Source: M2408 sp040386975 (GTDB taxonomy: Bacteria > Bacteroidota > Bacteroidia > Flavobacteriales_D > Crocinitomicaceae). From it: a DNA stretch of 64,000 nt. Location of the stretch: contig JAZKEO010000016.1 in the NCBI GenBank assembly GCA_040386975.1, forward strand, positions 62,001 to 126,000, given 5' to 3'. Both the position numbers and the translations under genes were made by a program. Under the pieces are notes generated by a model, which saw only the letters and a program-made list of their open reading frames with translations, searched no databases and was not told the origin of the DNA. Positions 44,405 to 54,290 of the stretch are shown here, in pieces (the stretch's first letter is position 1; each line of letters begins with the position of its first letter).

Positions 44405-45334
44405 ATGAAGTTAACAAATCCCTTGAAGTTAAGTGAAGCAGCCAAATTTTTAAACTGCGAATTTATTGGAAATCCTGAGCATTTGATTACTGGAATAAAT
44501 GAAATTCATCAGGTTGAAGCAGGTGATTTGGTTTTTGTGGATCATCCAAAATATTACGACAAAGCATTAAAAAGTGCTGCAACGACCATTATTATTGATA
44601 AAAAAGTGGATCGTCCAGAGGGAAAAGGATTGTTGATTTCTGAATTCCCTTTTGATGATTACAATAAATTAACGCGTTTTTACGACCCAATTATTCCTCA
44701 AAATTCTGCTGTTGGAATCAATACAAAAATTGATGAATCTGCTGTGATTTACCCCAATGTTTTTATTGGAAACAATGTCGAAATTGAAAAAAATGTAGTG
44801 ATTTATCCTAATGCAGTGATAATGGACCACACGATTATTCGTGAAGGAGCCAAAATTGGTCCTGGTGCAGTAATCGGTCATTTTGCATTTTACTACAAAA
44901 AGAAAGCAGCTGGTTTTGATCAAATGCATTCTTGTGGCGGTGTAATTATCGAAAAAAATGCGGATATCGGCGCAAGTTGTACCATTGATAAAGGAGTTTC
45001 TGGATTCACAATTATTGGTGAAGGAACAAAATTAGACAATCACGTTCATATTGGTCATGACACCGTTGTTGGGAAAAATTGTTTGATGGCTGCACAAGTT
45101 GGAATTGCAGGTTGTGTAACGATTAAAGACAATGTTACCCTATGGGGACAAGTTGGAATCACAAGTGATGTTGTTTTGAACGAGAACGTAACGGTTTATG
45201 GTCAGTCTGGAGTTGGAAGAGATTTAGAAGCTGGAAAAACATTTTTAGGAAGTCCATGTGGTGATGCTCGTGAGAAATTCAGAGAAATCGCTTCCTTGAA
45301 AAAGCTGCCAGAATTATTAAGTAAACTTAAGTAA
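44405..45334 (+). CDS. LpxD-like UDP-3-O-acylglucosamine N-acyltransferase
   Basis: The N-terminal domain (NPLKLSEAAKFLNCEFIG, VFVDHPKYYDKAL) matches LpxD, and a long left-handed beta-helix of hexapeptide repeats covers about residues 100-270. The catalytic His region is DNHVHIGHDTVVG. LpxD adds the second acyl chain in lipid A synthesis. The product is somewhat shorter (309 aa) than E. coli LpxD (341 aa) and lacks the extended C-terminal helix, a form seen in Bacteroidota as an LpxD paralogue. Other lpx genes are not adjacent. The PP2C gene follows after 5 bp. Confidence 0.75.
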   Translation: MKLTNPLKLSEAAKFLNCEFIGNPEHLITGINEIHQVEAGDLVFVDHPKYYDKALKSAATTIIIDKKVDRPEGKGLLISEFPFDDYNKLTRFYDPIIPQNSAVGINTKIDESAVIYPNVFIGNNVEIEKNVVIYPNAVIMDHTIIREGAKIGPGAVIGHFAFYYKKKAAGFDQMHSCGGVIIEKNADIGASCTIDKGVSGFTIIGEGTKLDNHVHIGHDTVVGKNCLMAAQVGIAGCVTIKDNVTLWGQVGITSDVVLNENVTVYGQSGVGRDLEAGKTFLGSPCGDAREKFREIASLKKLPELLSKLK

Positions 45335-45339
45335 GAATT

Positions 45340-46572
45340 GTGAGTGAACAATTGATTTTAAATTTAGAGCAAAAGATTTCAGATAAAGAGTTTCGATTAA
45401 ATTCTTTGTTGGAAATTACTAATGCTATAAATACAAATCAAAGTGTTGAGCAACTTACAAAAATCTTTGAATTCATTTTAAAAGAGCAAATTGGTTTGTC
45501 CAAGTTTCTTTTATTTAACAAACAAGACGATTGGAATCTTTTGTTAAAAGTTGGATTTAAAGGAAAAGCCAAAGACATTGATGTTGAAAAAGATTTAAAG
45601 CGTTTTCGCGACATTACCGTAATTGAATCATCTTTATCACCCATCATTCGAGAATTTGATGTTATCGTCCCTATTTTTCATAAAAACGATGTTTTGGCTT
45701 ATTTACTTTTGTCTGGTTTAGAAAATTTGAAAGCTGATCGCCAAAGTTTGATTAATGAAATGGGCTTTATTCAAACTTTAGCTAACATAATTGTTGTTGC
45801 AATTGAGAATAAACGCATGACCAAACTTGGAATTATTCAGGAGCGGATCAAAAAGGAATTAGAGATTGCTTCTGAAATGCAAAAATTATTGTTTCCATCA
45901 GACTTACCATCCAATCGAAGAATGGATATTTCAGCAAAATACATTCCTCGACACGAAGTGGGTGGTGATTACTACGATTTTATTCCTTTAAATGACGAGG
46001 AATACATCATTTGCATAGCTGATGTTTCAGGAAAAGGAATCAGTGCAGCCTTGTTGATGGCAAATTTTCAAGCAACGATTCGAACCTTGTTTTCGTATCA
46101 ACGTTTTGATTTACGTTTTTTGGTGGAAGAATTGAATAAAAAAGTAATGAAAAGCTCAAAAGGGGAGAAGTTTATTACTTTTTTTGTTGCACATTATAAT
46201 ATTGAAACAAGGGAATTAAATTACATCAATGCTGGGCACAATTCTCCTTTTGTAACTAATGGAAAAAGCATTACTTTGCTCAACGATGGTTGCGTCGGAC
46301 TTGGCATGTTTGATGAATTGCCTTTCGTGAATGAAGGAAAAATGAATATCGGTGCAAACACAACTTTAGTACTTTATACAGATGGAATCATTGAGCTTGA
46401 GAACGAAAAAAACGATTTTTTTGAACTAGAAAGATTAGTAAAATTGGTTCATTCTTATTACCCACTAAAAATGGAGGATTTAAATGAACTTATTTTTTCA
46501 AAACTTCAAGAATGGAAAGCTAGTCGCAACTTTGTTGACGACACTGCGATTTTTAGTTGTCGTTTTTTTTAA
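45340..46572 (+). CDS. GAF-PP2C (SpoIIE-type) serine/threonine phosphatase
   Basis: An N-terminal GAF-like domain (about residues 1-165) precedes a short coiled segment (LGIIQERIKKELEIASEMQK) and a PP2C SpoIIE domain. Metal-binding Asp residues are visible in HEVGGDYYDFIPL and IADVSGKGISAALLMANFQ, with ATLVLYTDGIIELENEKN near the end. The start is a GTG at 45340; there is no ATG before the conserved part. The family dephosphorylates anti-anti-sigma or STAS proteins in partner-switching systems; the DUF7793 protein of this window is a STAS-like fold but lies 25 kb away. Confidence 0.85.
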   Translation: MSEQLILNLEQKISDKEFRLNSLLEITNAINTNQSVEQLTKIFEFILKEQIGLSKFLLFNKQDDWNLLLKVGFKGKAKDIDVEKDLKRFRDITVIESSLSPIIREFDVIVPIFHKNDVLAYLLLSGLENLKADRQSLINEMGFIQTLANIIVVAIENKRMTKLGIIQERIKKELEIASEMQKLLFPSDLPSNRRMDISAKYIPRHEVGGDYYDFIPLNDEEYIICIADVSGKGISAALLMANFQATIRTLFSYQRFDLRFLVEELNKKVMKSSKGEKFITFFVAHYNIETRELNYINAGHNSPFVTNGKSITLLNDGCVGLGMFDELPFVNEGKMNIGANTTLVLYTDGIIELENEKNDFFELERLVKLVHSYYPLKMEDLNELIFSKLQEWKASRNFVDDTAIFSCRFF

Positions 46573-46573
46573 T

Positions 46574-47923
46574 TTATCTTATAATATACATTTTCCCAAA
46601 TTCTTTGGTAAAATATTTATCTGCTTCAGTTTCTCTTAATTTTATTTCTTCACCATTAATTTGAGATAAAACGCGGTATAAATAAACGCCATTCGCCAAT
46701 GGATCTCCAAATTCATCCGTTCCATCCCAAGCATATTCTGTAATGTTTCGTCCAATATAGATTTGGCCAAGTTGATCTTCTGTAATTTCTCTGACAACTT
46801 TACCAGAAACAGTCATAATTTGAATTAAAAACTCATCAGGAACTTCTGAACCAGTTAAAGTAAACACAAATCGTGTACTTGTACTGAATGGGTTTGGATA
46901 ATTCATTAATTTCGTAATGGAAGATTCATGTATTACTTCAAAACTAATTTTATACTGTGAATCACCAGAAAGATTCCCGCTTCTGTCCGAACCTTGAACT
47001 AATAAAGTGTAAATTCCATCGGTTTCAAAATATGCAGAATAAATAATTTTAAACTTCTTATATTGAGATTCTGCTGCTTGCCATTGTAAAACTTCATTTC
47101 CGCTTCCATCAATAAAAGGGATTCGTTTTTGAACCCCATCAGGTCCAGTTAAGAAAATTCCAAATAAAGTTGTGTCGGAAATATCATTCATGACTAAAAA
47201 ATCGTTATCATCTTTTAATGAAATGTAAATTTCACTTTTGGGGTTAACAATATCTCCATTTAGTATATGTCTCCCATCAAAAGTTACATCTAAAATTGGA
47301 TTTATGTAATCTCCAATGACGTAGAAAGGTACCTGTAGAAAATTGTTAAAATGATATTGTTCCAACTGATCTGTTTGTACGAGACTTCCATTTACATAAG
47401 GATTAACTTCTACCCAAAGAGAGTTCAATCCAGGAAAACCAGTCGTTTTGAAAGTTATAGTATCTCTAAGGGTCTGAAAAGCCCTTAATGAGTCTTGTCT
47501 TTCATAAGGCAATGGTTGTTTAACATGATTGTTATCTTCTATAAAATAAGATACAAGTAATGAATCCATATGAAGTTTACTGATGTTTTTTATGTCAACT
47601 GCAAATTTAAACTCTTCCCCTTCATGAAGTGTATCAACATCAGGAATCCAGGTATAGCCATTTGAGCCATCTATGGCTGCTTCAGGTAATGGTGTGAATA
47701 ATACGTGCCATCTATCAATTTGAGCAGGAGTAAAGCTGCCACTGTCAATATAATGTGCTTTCAAACGAATATAGGGATAAGTTTGAGCACTAAATAATGT
47801 TTGTAGGTCGATAATAGAGTCATTATGACTGAAAAGAGTATCTATTTGATTACTTAACGCTCCCTGAGAATTGAATAATTGAATAATTAAAATAATACTC
47901 AATTTTTCGTTAAATTCTATTTT
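46574..47923 (-). CDS. C25 peptidase (PorU/PorU2-like), C-terminal part after the scaffold gap
   Basis: This frame continues the reading frame of the upstream fragment across the N gap. It starts at the contig edge; the TTG at 47900-47902 is not a true start. The sequence LFNSQGALSNQIDTLF aligns with the expected continuation of the C25 protein. It then contains the Ig-like domains and ends with a long sorting-like domain (YPNPFSTSTRFVFTLTG, EYAWDGTDEFGDPLANGVYLYRV, YFTKEFGKMYIIR). The last segment is typical of large PorU2-type proteins. The two fragments together give about 1714 residues if joined at the 12-bp overlap. Confidence 0.8.
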   Translation of the reverse strand, partial: KIEFNEKLSIILIIQLFNSQGALSNQIDTLFSHNDSIIDLQTLFSAQTYPYIRLKAHYIDSGSFTPAQIDRWHVLFTPLPEAAIDGSNGYTWIPDVDTLHEGEEFKFAVDIKNISKLHMDSLLVSYFIEDNNHVKQPLPYERQDSLRAFQTLRDTITFKTTGFPGLNSLWVEVNPYVNGSLVQTDQLEQYHFNNFLQVPFYVIGDYINPILDVTFDGRHILNGDIVNPKSEIYISLKDDNDFLVMNDISDTTLFGIFLTGPDGVQKRIPFIDGSGNEVLQWQAAESQYKKFKIIYSAYFETDGIYTLLVQGSDRSGNLSGDSQYKISFEVIHESSITKLMNYPNPFSTSTRFVFTLTGSEVPDEFLIQIMTVSGKVVREITEDQLGQIYIGRNITEYAWDGTDEFGDPLANGVYLYRVLSQINGEEIKLRETEADKYFTKEFGKMYIIR

Positions 47924-47933
47924 NNNNNNNNNN
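47924..47933. other. 10-N scaffold gap
   Basis: Ten N bases break the C25 peptidase gene. The 12-mer TTGAATAATTAA occurs on both sides (47879-47890 and 47934-47945), so the real join may be an overlap and not missing sequence. Confidence 0.98.
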
Positions 47934-50900
47934 TTGAATAATTAATCGTGTTGAATCCTTGTTAATTAAGTCTGGAGAATCTTGATTCCAGTATAAAGTT
48001 TGCCATTCTTTTGCAGGACCAATCAAAGTGGAAGTTTCTTCACCTTCAAATTCTGTACTAACGATATTAACAGAAATTGAAATTTTTTCGCCTAAACCAG
48101 CTGAAAGTACCTCTTGAGTTTTAGACGGCGTACCGATTTGTGTGAAAAAAATAAATGAGTTTTCAGCAAGTCCTGGCTGGATTATTGTACTTCCTAAATT
48201 ATTTATAGTACCATAAAGTGAAGGACAATAAAGATTCCAGTTTGAATAGTCTGCATAATTCACTGAATAAACAATAATGTAATGTCCTGCAGGTATTGTA
48301 AGTAAAGCATTTTTTAAATTATTTAGACCTGTTGAATCTTGTCTGTAAATAAAATAACTTTCTTGTCTCCAGTATCGAGCGGCCCCTAAATGATTTGCAT
48401 TTCCTAAGTAATGACCGGCTTCTGTATCTGGATACCCTGGATAATTATTGATGTTTTTCCATGGTTTAAGAGTTATTGGGTCAATTACAACTAGATGTAG
48501 AGAAGGTGTAAGTTGCCACATTCCGTATTCCATTTGTTGTCCATCTATCAGGTATCTTGTTAAGTTTACATCTGATGCATGATCGTAAACATCACACACA
48601 AGTTCTCTTGGAAATGATTGAAAAGACCTATTTCTTAAATCTTTATTATATTTCACATTGGAAAAGTTATTCTTTTTAAATTGAAAAAAATGGTCTTGTC
48701 CCCAACCTTCTTTTCCTTCAATATATTGAAAAGAACTTTCATTCCACATTAAGACAGTACTATCAATGGCAGTTCTCCAAAAATAAATCACACTGTCTTC
48801 ACAAATTAACGGAAGACTATCATTGTTTTCATCTAGCCATTGATTATATTTAACTTCTTTTACACCACCTAAAGCTGAAAAAGTGAAATGCCGTTTAATT
48901 TCACTATTAAATTGATCTGTTGTATCCAATTCAAAATGGTAAGTTTTTAGTTCTCCAATAGGATTCACAGTTGAAGCTTGAACATTTACTTTATCATTTG
49001 GAACAACAGCAAATTCGAATGGATAAATTGGAATTATTGCATCCAGTTTTAAAAATAAAGTTTTTGAAACTTTATTGTTGGTATATTCTTCGTACTGTTC
49101 TTCAATTTCTGAATCAGGTAAATCAATAGAAACAGAAATTGTATTTATCCCTGTTGCAACATTTGCTTGAGTAGGTATTTTTAAACTTAAAGTATCATTG
49201 TAGTTTAAATAAGAATATTCAAATGAATAAATTGAATCAATACTTGAGTTGGGGAAACTTCTTTTAATTTCAACTTGAAAAGTATCAGTTACAGCTCTAC
49301 CCAAATTTTTCATTACTAAATTAATTTCAATGCTATCAACACTTAAATTAATATCCTCTGGCTTGAAAAATAGAGACTCTTCAGTGATTTCAATTTCAGG
49401 TTTTGCGTGCCAATTTAATTTCAAAAGAGGATCGCCATCTAGATTTGTTGCACTTAAAGTACCTTTGAGAAGATAACTTTCTTCAGCAATTGGAATTAAA
49501 GCCTCAATTGTTTTTTTTATTTGTTCTCCAATTGATCGACCATAGTTATTAGGTGAAAATTGCTTATATAATTCATTACAATACTGTTGAACACTTATAT
49601 CATATTCACTATCGGTTGATGCAATATATGCTATTGCACCTTCATTAGGAGTGCGAATTAAACTTTCTCCAAAAGAAGAACTATTATCTGTATAAATAGC
49701 TCCTGAATGACAACCATTTCCAACAACTATTGGATATCTTTTTTGATTTTCCCAATTATCAGGTGAGTCTATTGATAAATCAAAGCCAGTGGAAGATGCA
49801 TGACCAAAAAAGTTAATCAAAGAGACTCCATTATGAAGGCGTTCACTTAATTCTCCCAAAAGTGTTGGATTTAATGGGTCACTAGATATTTTTCTGTAAG
49901 TAGTAACGTTTCCAGCAAAATAAGCACCCTCAATAATACTTTTGAAGCCATTCATGTAATTAAAAAACAAGTTTTGTTGATATTCAGTGGCTCCTCCAGA
50001 AAAGTGTAAGACTTGCTTTTGCCAATCTTTGTTCTCTGAATCGTAAACATCTGTTTGAGTTTGCTGTAATTCATATTCTTTTAATTTCTCTAAATAGTCG
50101 GATAACATTTTGTTTGTTGTTACAGATATTCTTCCTGTAGGAATTAAAGGTGTGAATCCAGAACCTTGTAGATTAGAGGTATGGCAAATGTCACTACCTG
50201 GATGTCCAAAAGCGGGTATTAAGCTTAAAGGAAAAGTTCCTGTATTTTTAGTTTTTTCTGGTATATAACCCTTACCTAAAATTGTTAAAGCAAGAGGTTT
50301 TTCCGTTGCATTATTGTAAACAAAGTGACAAAATCTTCTTAGAGCAGCATTGTGTTTCTGAATCCCTCCACCAAATTGAAGATAAAGTTCTTCGATGTTT
50401 GATAGTATAACATTGTATGAACCTCCGGCAATTGAACTTCTGTAAGCAGCATATAGCTGAGATGCAGAATCTAATGATGGATGATATACCATAATATCGG
50501 CCGCTTCAAAACTGACATTGGAAAAATTTGAGAAATTTCCCGTTCCATTTACAGGGCTTAAGCTACCCACTGTTTGTAATAAACTGGCATCTTGAAAAAT
50601 AACCTCGCGATTTTCTCCTGTTGACGGTATTAGAGCGCTCCAATTTCCACCCCCATTGTTAAGTGGAGCTACAAAACATGGATTTGTACCTTTAACAAAC
50701 ATTAAAGGTGTTGTAATTGAGGTAGATGTGATTTCCAAACGCGTTTTTGTTTGAAAAGGGTTATTTATTGAAGTGAATTTGTCTTTGTTAGCACCATTTA
50801 AGTTCGTTAATCTAGGGTAGATTAATGATGCATAACTAAATGTTTGATAATCAGTCAAAGCACCTAAATCATTTATAATATTAAAATTGAATACTGTTGA

Positions 50901-51773
50901 GTTGCTAGTAAGTTGACTAAGGGGGATGTTTTTATTTATTATTATTTGTTTGAAGCCTTTAAAGATAGAGTCTTTAATTATGTAATTTGATGGACCAATC
51001 GTTAAATTAAGATGATGATTAGAGTCATATACTGTTGCAGCGGCATCAGAATTTGAGTTTGTTTTAGAATGAAAAAATGCCTGTGGTGCCCCAGTTCCAT
51101 TGTATTTATTCGTTGTGTTAAATGATAAAGCTAAAGTGTAGCTTGAATTACTACCTCCACCATCAACTGGAGTATTTGAGTAGCCTTCACCAGGTGAAAA
51201 AGTTGATATAAAACCACCTCCCTCAATTCTTCCTTCATTATAAAAACCGCTTCCTGCAAATTCTTGTTTAACCAAACAATAAGGCGAAACAGTAGGGAAA
51301 TTTGTTAAATCAGAAGCTGTTGTTGTTTCTAAGGTATATCTTAAATTATTTGTAGAATTGCTCCAAGAGAAAAAGTAATTAATCGTGTCATTAAACAAAC
51401 AATAATATGGATTTCCTATTGTGTTTGGATCTTCAAATAAGGTTGAATCTAACCAACCATTGTTTCTTTCAAAATGAAACATAAAATAATCTCCTGGTCC
51501 AAAATTGTTGTCTCCACCGTCAACAATGTAAATTGGCTGTTGTTTGTCTCTTCCAAACAATTGCATTTTTGTCGGGTTAAAATCAAAACCATTAGCTCCA
51601 ACACCAGCATCTACTAAAGTTTGATAATCAACTTTATAAATACCCTCATTTACAAGTTTGAATTTGTAGTAAGATTGACCATAATTAATCCATTCGTTCC
51701 CATATTGCTGTGAAAATAACTTGTTTTGAAACAAGCAAATTAACAAAAAACAAATAAGTACTATTTTTTTCAT
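47934..51773 (-). CDS. C25 gingipain-family cysteine peptidase (PorU/PorU2-like), N-terminal part
   Basis: A signal peptide (ending KLFSQ) is followed by about 400 residues of prodomain-like sequence, then a peptidase C25 domain (about 420-780). The catalytic His is in FFGHASSTGF (H658) and the catalytic Cys in VVGNGCHSGA (C688). This family includes PorU, the T9SS sortase that removes sorting domains and attaches cargo, and a longer relative called PorU2. At about 1714 residues after joining it is closer to PorU2, but its position behind porV would fit a sortase role. The frame ends at the contig edge. Confidence 0.82.
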
Positions 51774-51799
51774 ATATAATTTTTTAAATGTCTTTATGA

Positions 51800-52900
51800 T
51801 TACATTTTAGGAGCTGGTTTGTTTAACTTTATTCTCATTGAAATAACGTGAGAATATAAAGCTACTGAAGCATCTCCAATATCTGTAAAAGCATAATCCA
51901 AATAGAAATTTTTAATATTTAAACCAAAACCAATGTTAGGTTGAAGTGTTAAACTCTCGTTATCGTCAAAATCTTTAATTTTTTGAATGTTTCCAATTCC
52001 CATTCTCAATTGAACGAAATTTTTGTAACCAAATTCAACTCCCATATATGGATCAATACTGAATGGTTTTGATTTGATTAAAACATTTCTTTTTCCATCT
52101 AAGGTTATTGCCATATCTAATTCACTCGCCACGTAGATTCCCTTTTTACCCAAATCATATTTTCCTTGAGAACCTAAAATGATACGAGGTAAGGTTAATT
52201 CTAAGCCATTTTCTGGTAAAACATTTCCAGTTTTCACAAAAACTTCTTTCATTTCATCATTCAAATCAAAAATCCAAGCATTGAAAGTTGATGTAACATC
52301 GCGAACCATCACTCCATGTTTCCAGTGATTATTTTGTTTGTATTGTGCTCCAGCGTCAATTCCAAAACCCCAAGATTTTGCAAAATCGCCTACTTTTCGG
52401 TGAATGATTTTAAAATTCCCCCCAACACTCAAACCTTCAATGGGCATTTTTCGCGCATAAGAAAACAAAAAAGCATAATCGGCTGCAGTAAAAGTTGTAA
52501 TTCTGTCATAATCGATTCTTCCAGCATTGTCAATTAATTGCGTTGTATTTGGAATGTCATCAACACCAAAACGAATAAAGGAAAATCCTACTGCAGAGTT
52601 TGAATCAATGCTTTTTGCCAAACCTAAATAATCGTATTTTGCTATTCCCGCGAAATATTCCGAATGCATCGCACTTACTTCAAGCCATTTACTCACTTTC
52701 GTTAAACCTGCTGGATTCCAATAGCCCGAATTTGCATTCGAAGTGGAAGCAATAACAGCGTTAGACATACCCAAGGCATCGGCTCCGATACCGATTTGAA
52801 GAAATTCATTTGAATATTTTGGTGCAACCTTGTCTTGAGCAAAAAAAGTACTTGCAAAAAACACAAAAAAGCCTGATAAAACGTTTATTTTGTTGAACAT
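51800..52900 (-). CDS. porV: type IX secretion outer membrane protein PorV
   Basis: PorV (LptO) is an outer membrane barrel that carries cargo from the SprA translocon to the PorU sortase. The sequence has the family start YSNEFLQIGIGADALGMSNAV, GYWNPAGLTKV, FAGIAKYDYLGLA and FSIDPYMGVEFGY. The ATG at 52898-52900 gives a proper signal peptide ending TFFAQ; the TTG at 52921 is rejected. The C25 peptidase gene begins 26 bp downstream on the same strand, in line with the joint function of PorU and PorV. Confidence 0.85.
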   Translation of the reverse strand: MFNKINVLSGFFVFFASTFFAQDKVAPKYSNEFLQIGIGADALGMSNAVIASTSNANSGYWNPAGLTKVSKWLEVSAMHSEYFAGIAKYDYLGLAKSIDSNSAVGFSFIRFGVDDIPNTTQLIDNAGRIDYDRITTFTAADYAFLFSYARKMPIEGLSVGGNFKIIHRKVGDFAKSWGFGIDAGAQYKQNNHWKHGVMVRDVTSTFNAWIFDLNDEMKEVFVKTGNVLPENGLELTLPRIILGSQGKYDLGKKGIYVASELDMAITLDGKRNVLIKSKPFSIDPYMGVEFGYKNFVQLRMGIGNIQKIKDFDDNESLTLQPNIGFGLNIKNFYLDYAFTDIGDASVALYSHVISMRIKLNKPAPKM

Positions 52901-52945
52901 AAGTGTTAATTTTTCTACCAATTAAACTCAAAAAAATCGAAAAAA

Positions 52946-52977
52946 TTGTATTCTCTCCATTATTAAGTATAAATTTG
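52946..52977 (+). promoter_or_regulatory. promoter of pssA
   Basis: TTG (52946-52948), a 21-nt spacer and TAAATTTG (52970-52977) fit the Bacteroidota consensus. The region is divergent with porV. Confidence 0.65.
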
Positions 52978-53016
52978 TTGCTAAAATAACGATTTATTTT
53001 GAAAAAAAGTTCGCAA

Positions 53017-53901
53017 ATGAATAAAAATACATTTTCAATGTTTAATATACCAAATCTCTTGACTGCTTCAAATATGCTGTGTGGAATTTTCTCAATTCTA
53101 CTTTCATTAAGCGGTAGAATTGATTTGGCTCCCTATCCGATATTTTTAGGTGCACTATTTGACTTTTTAGATGGATTTGTAGCAAGATTATTAAAACAAC
53201 AAGGCGAACTCGGAAAACAGTTGGATTCATTAGCTGATATGATAACTTTTGGCTTGGCTCCTGGGATTATGATGATGGGTGTTTTGGTGAACTCAACATT
53301 TCCTAGTATGATTGACTTTAATGATATTCCTGAGGAAACTAGTTATCATATTAATAATTTTTCAAACTATAAAGATTCATTTTTGGCATCTTTCTCCATG
53401 AAACAGATGAATTTTTTATTTGGAATTTCAAATCTAAAATTATTTAGTTACACACCATTCCTAGCTCTTTTAATTCCAGTTTTCTCCATGTTTCGTTTGG
53501 CGAAATTCAATTTAGACACACGTCAAGCGGAAGGTTTTATAGGTTTAAACACGCCAGCAAATACCTTATTATTGTGCACTTTTCCTTTGATATTAGTACA
53601 AGATTTTGAAGTTGGCTCTGTCAATTATATCGTAAGAGAATTTGTCCTGCAGACTTGGTTTTTAATACCTTTGATTATAGTTTTATCTATACTTTTAGTT
53701 TCAGAAATTCCAATCTTTTCACTTAAATTCAAACACTTCAAATGGAAAGGAAATGAGATTCGTTTCATATTCTTAATAACTTGTTTATTAATAATTCCGC
53801 TTACCTTGTATTGGTCTTTAGGAATTATTGTAATTTTGTACCTCATTTTATCCCTTATTGATAATTTTTTAAAAAGAAAACGATATGAAATTCAGAGCTG
53901 A
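53017..53901 (+). CDS. pssA: CDP-diacylglycerol-serine O-phosphatidyltransferase
   Basis: The CDP-alcohol phosphotransferase motif is spread over FDFLDGFVARLLKQQGELGK and DSLADMITFGLAP, matching D-G-x2-A-R-x8-G-x3-D-x3-D. The product makes phosphatidylserine for phosphatidylethanolamine. It has about eight membrane helices. I use the ATG at 53017 rather than the TTG at 52999. Its end overlaps purS by 17 bp, so the two genes are coupled although functionally unrelated. Confidence 0.88.
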   Translation: MNKNTFSMFNIPNLLTASNMLCGIFSILLSLSGRIDLAPYPIFLGALFDFLDGFVARLLKQQGELGKQLDSLADMITFGLAPGIMMMGVLVNSTFPSMIDFNDIPEETSYHINNFSNYKDSFLASFSMKQMNFLFGISNLKLFSYTPFLALLIPVFSMFRLAKFNLDTRQAEGFIGLNTPANTLLLCTFPLILVQDFEVGSVNYIVREFVLQTWFLIPLIIVLSILLVSEIPIFSLKFKHFKWKGNEIRFIFLITCLLIIPLTLYWSLGIIVILYLILSLIDNFLKRKRYEIQS

Positions 53902-54136
53902 AATCGATGTAATGCCATTAGATGCACTTTTAGATCCACAAGGAAAAGCAGTAACAAACAGTATGAAAAATATTGGTTTAGCTGAAATTACAGGAGTTCG
54001 TGTTGGTCGCCATATTCGTTTATTTGTTGATGCTGAAACGAAAGAATTAGCAAATCAAAAAGTGGATGCTGCGTGTGTTAAATTGCTTTCTAATCAGATA
54101 ATGGAAAGCTATACATTCGACTTGCAAGAAGCATAA
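53885..54136 (+). CDS. purS: PurS, small subunit of phosphoribosylformylglycinamidine synthase
   Basis: The 83-residue product has the PurS pattern KFRAEIDVMPLDALLDPQGK, MKNIGLAEITGVRVGR and a final ESYTFDL. PurS bridges PurL and PurQ in the FGAM synthase of bacteria that use the three-part enzyme. Neither purL nor purQ is in the window. The start lies inside the end of pssA. A strong palindrome and a hairpin terminator follow. Confidence 0.92.
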   Translation: MKFRAEIDVMPLDALLDPQGKAVTNSMKNIGLAEITGVRVGRHIRLFVDAETKELANQKVDAACVKLLSNQIMESYTFDLQEA

Positions 54137-54156
54137 AAAAATCAAACTTCTTCGTT

Positions 54157-54176
54157 CCTGCCTGACGGTAGGCAGG
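54157..54176. repeat. GC-rich palindromic repeat after purS
   Basis: CCTGCCT (54157-54163) pairs perfectly with AGGCAGG (54170-54176) around the loop GACGGT. It is related to the repeat inside the GT39-like gene at 10400-10420. Confidence 0.7.
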
Positions 54177-54182
54177 GTTTCA

Positions 54183-54230
54183 AAAAAATATGTTTATCAT
54201 TTACTGAAGTAAACTCAAAACATATTTTTT
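54183..54230. terminator. Rho-independent terminator of pssA-purS
   Basis: A 13-bp perfect inverted repeat (54183-54195 with 54218-54230) has A residues on the left and T residues on the right. The 22-nt loop contains a further 5-bp stem. It would work in both directions. Confidence 0.85.
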
Positions 54231-54290
54231 CTTACGCCTCGAATTTTTATTTTTTTAGACTTCAGAATATTTATGTGATTTATTTCCCAA

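Noticed and set aside
47900..47902. TTG as start of a separate 442-residue gene
   Set aside because: The frame is open through to the contig edge, and the first residues continue the C25 peptidase; the start is an artefact of the gap.
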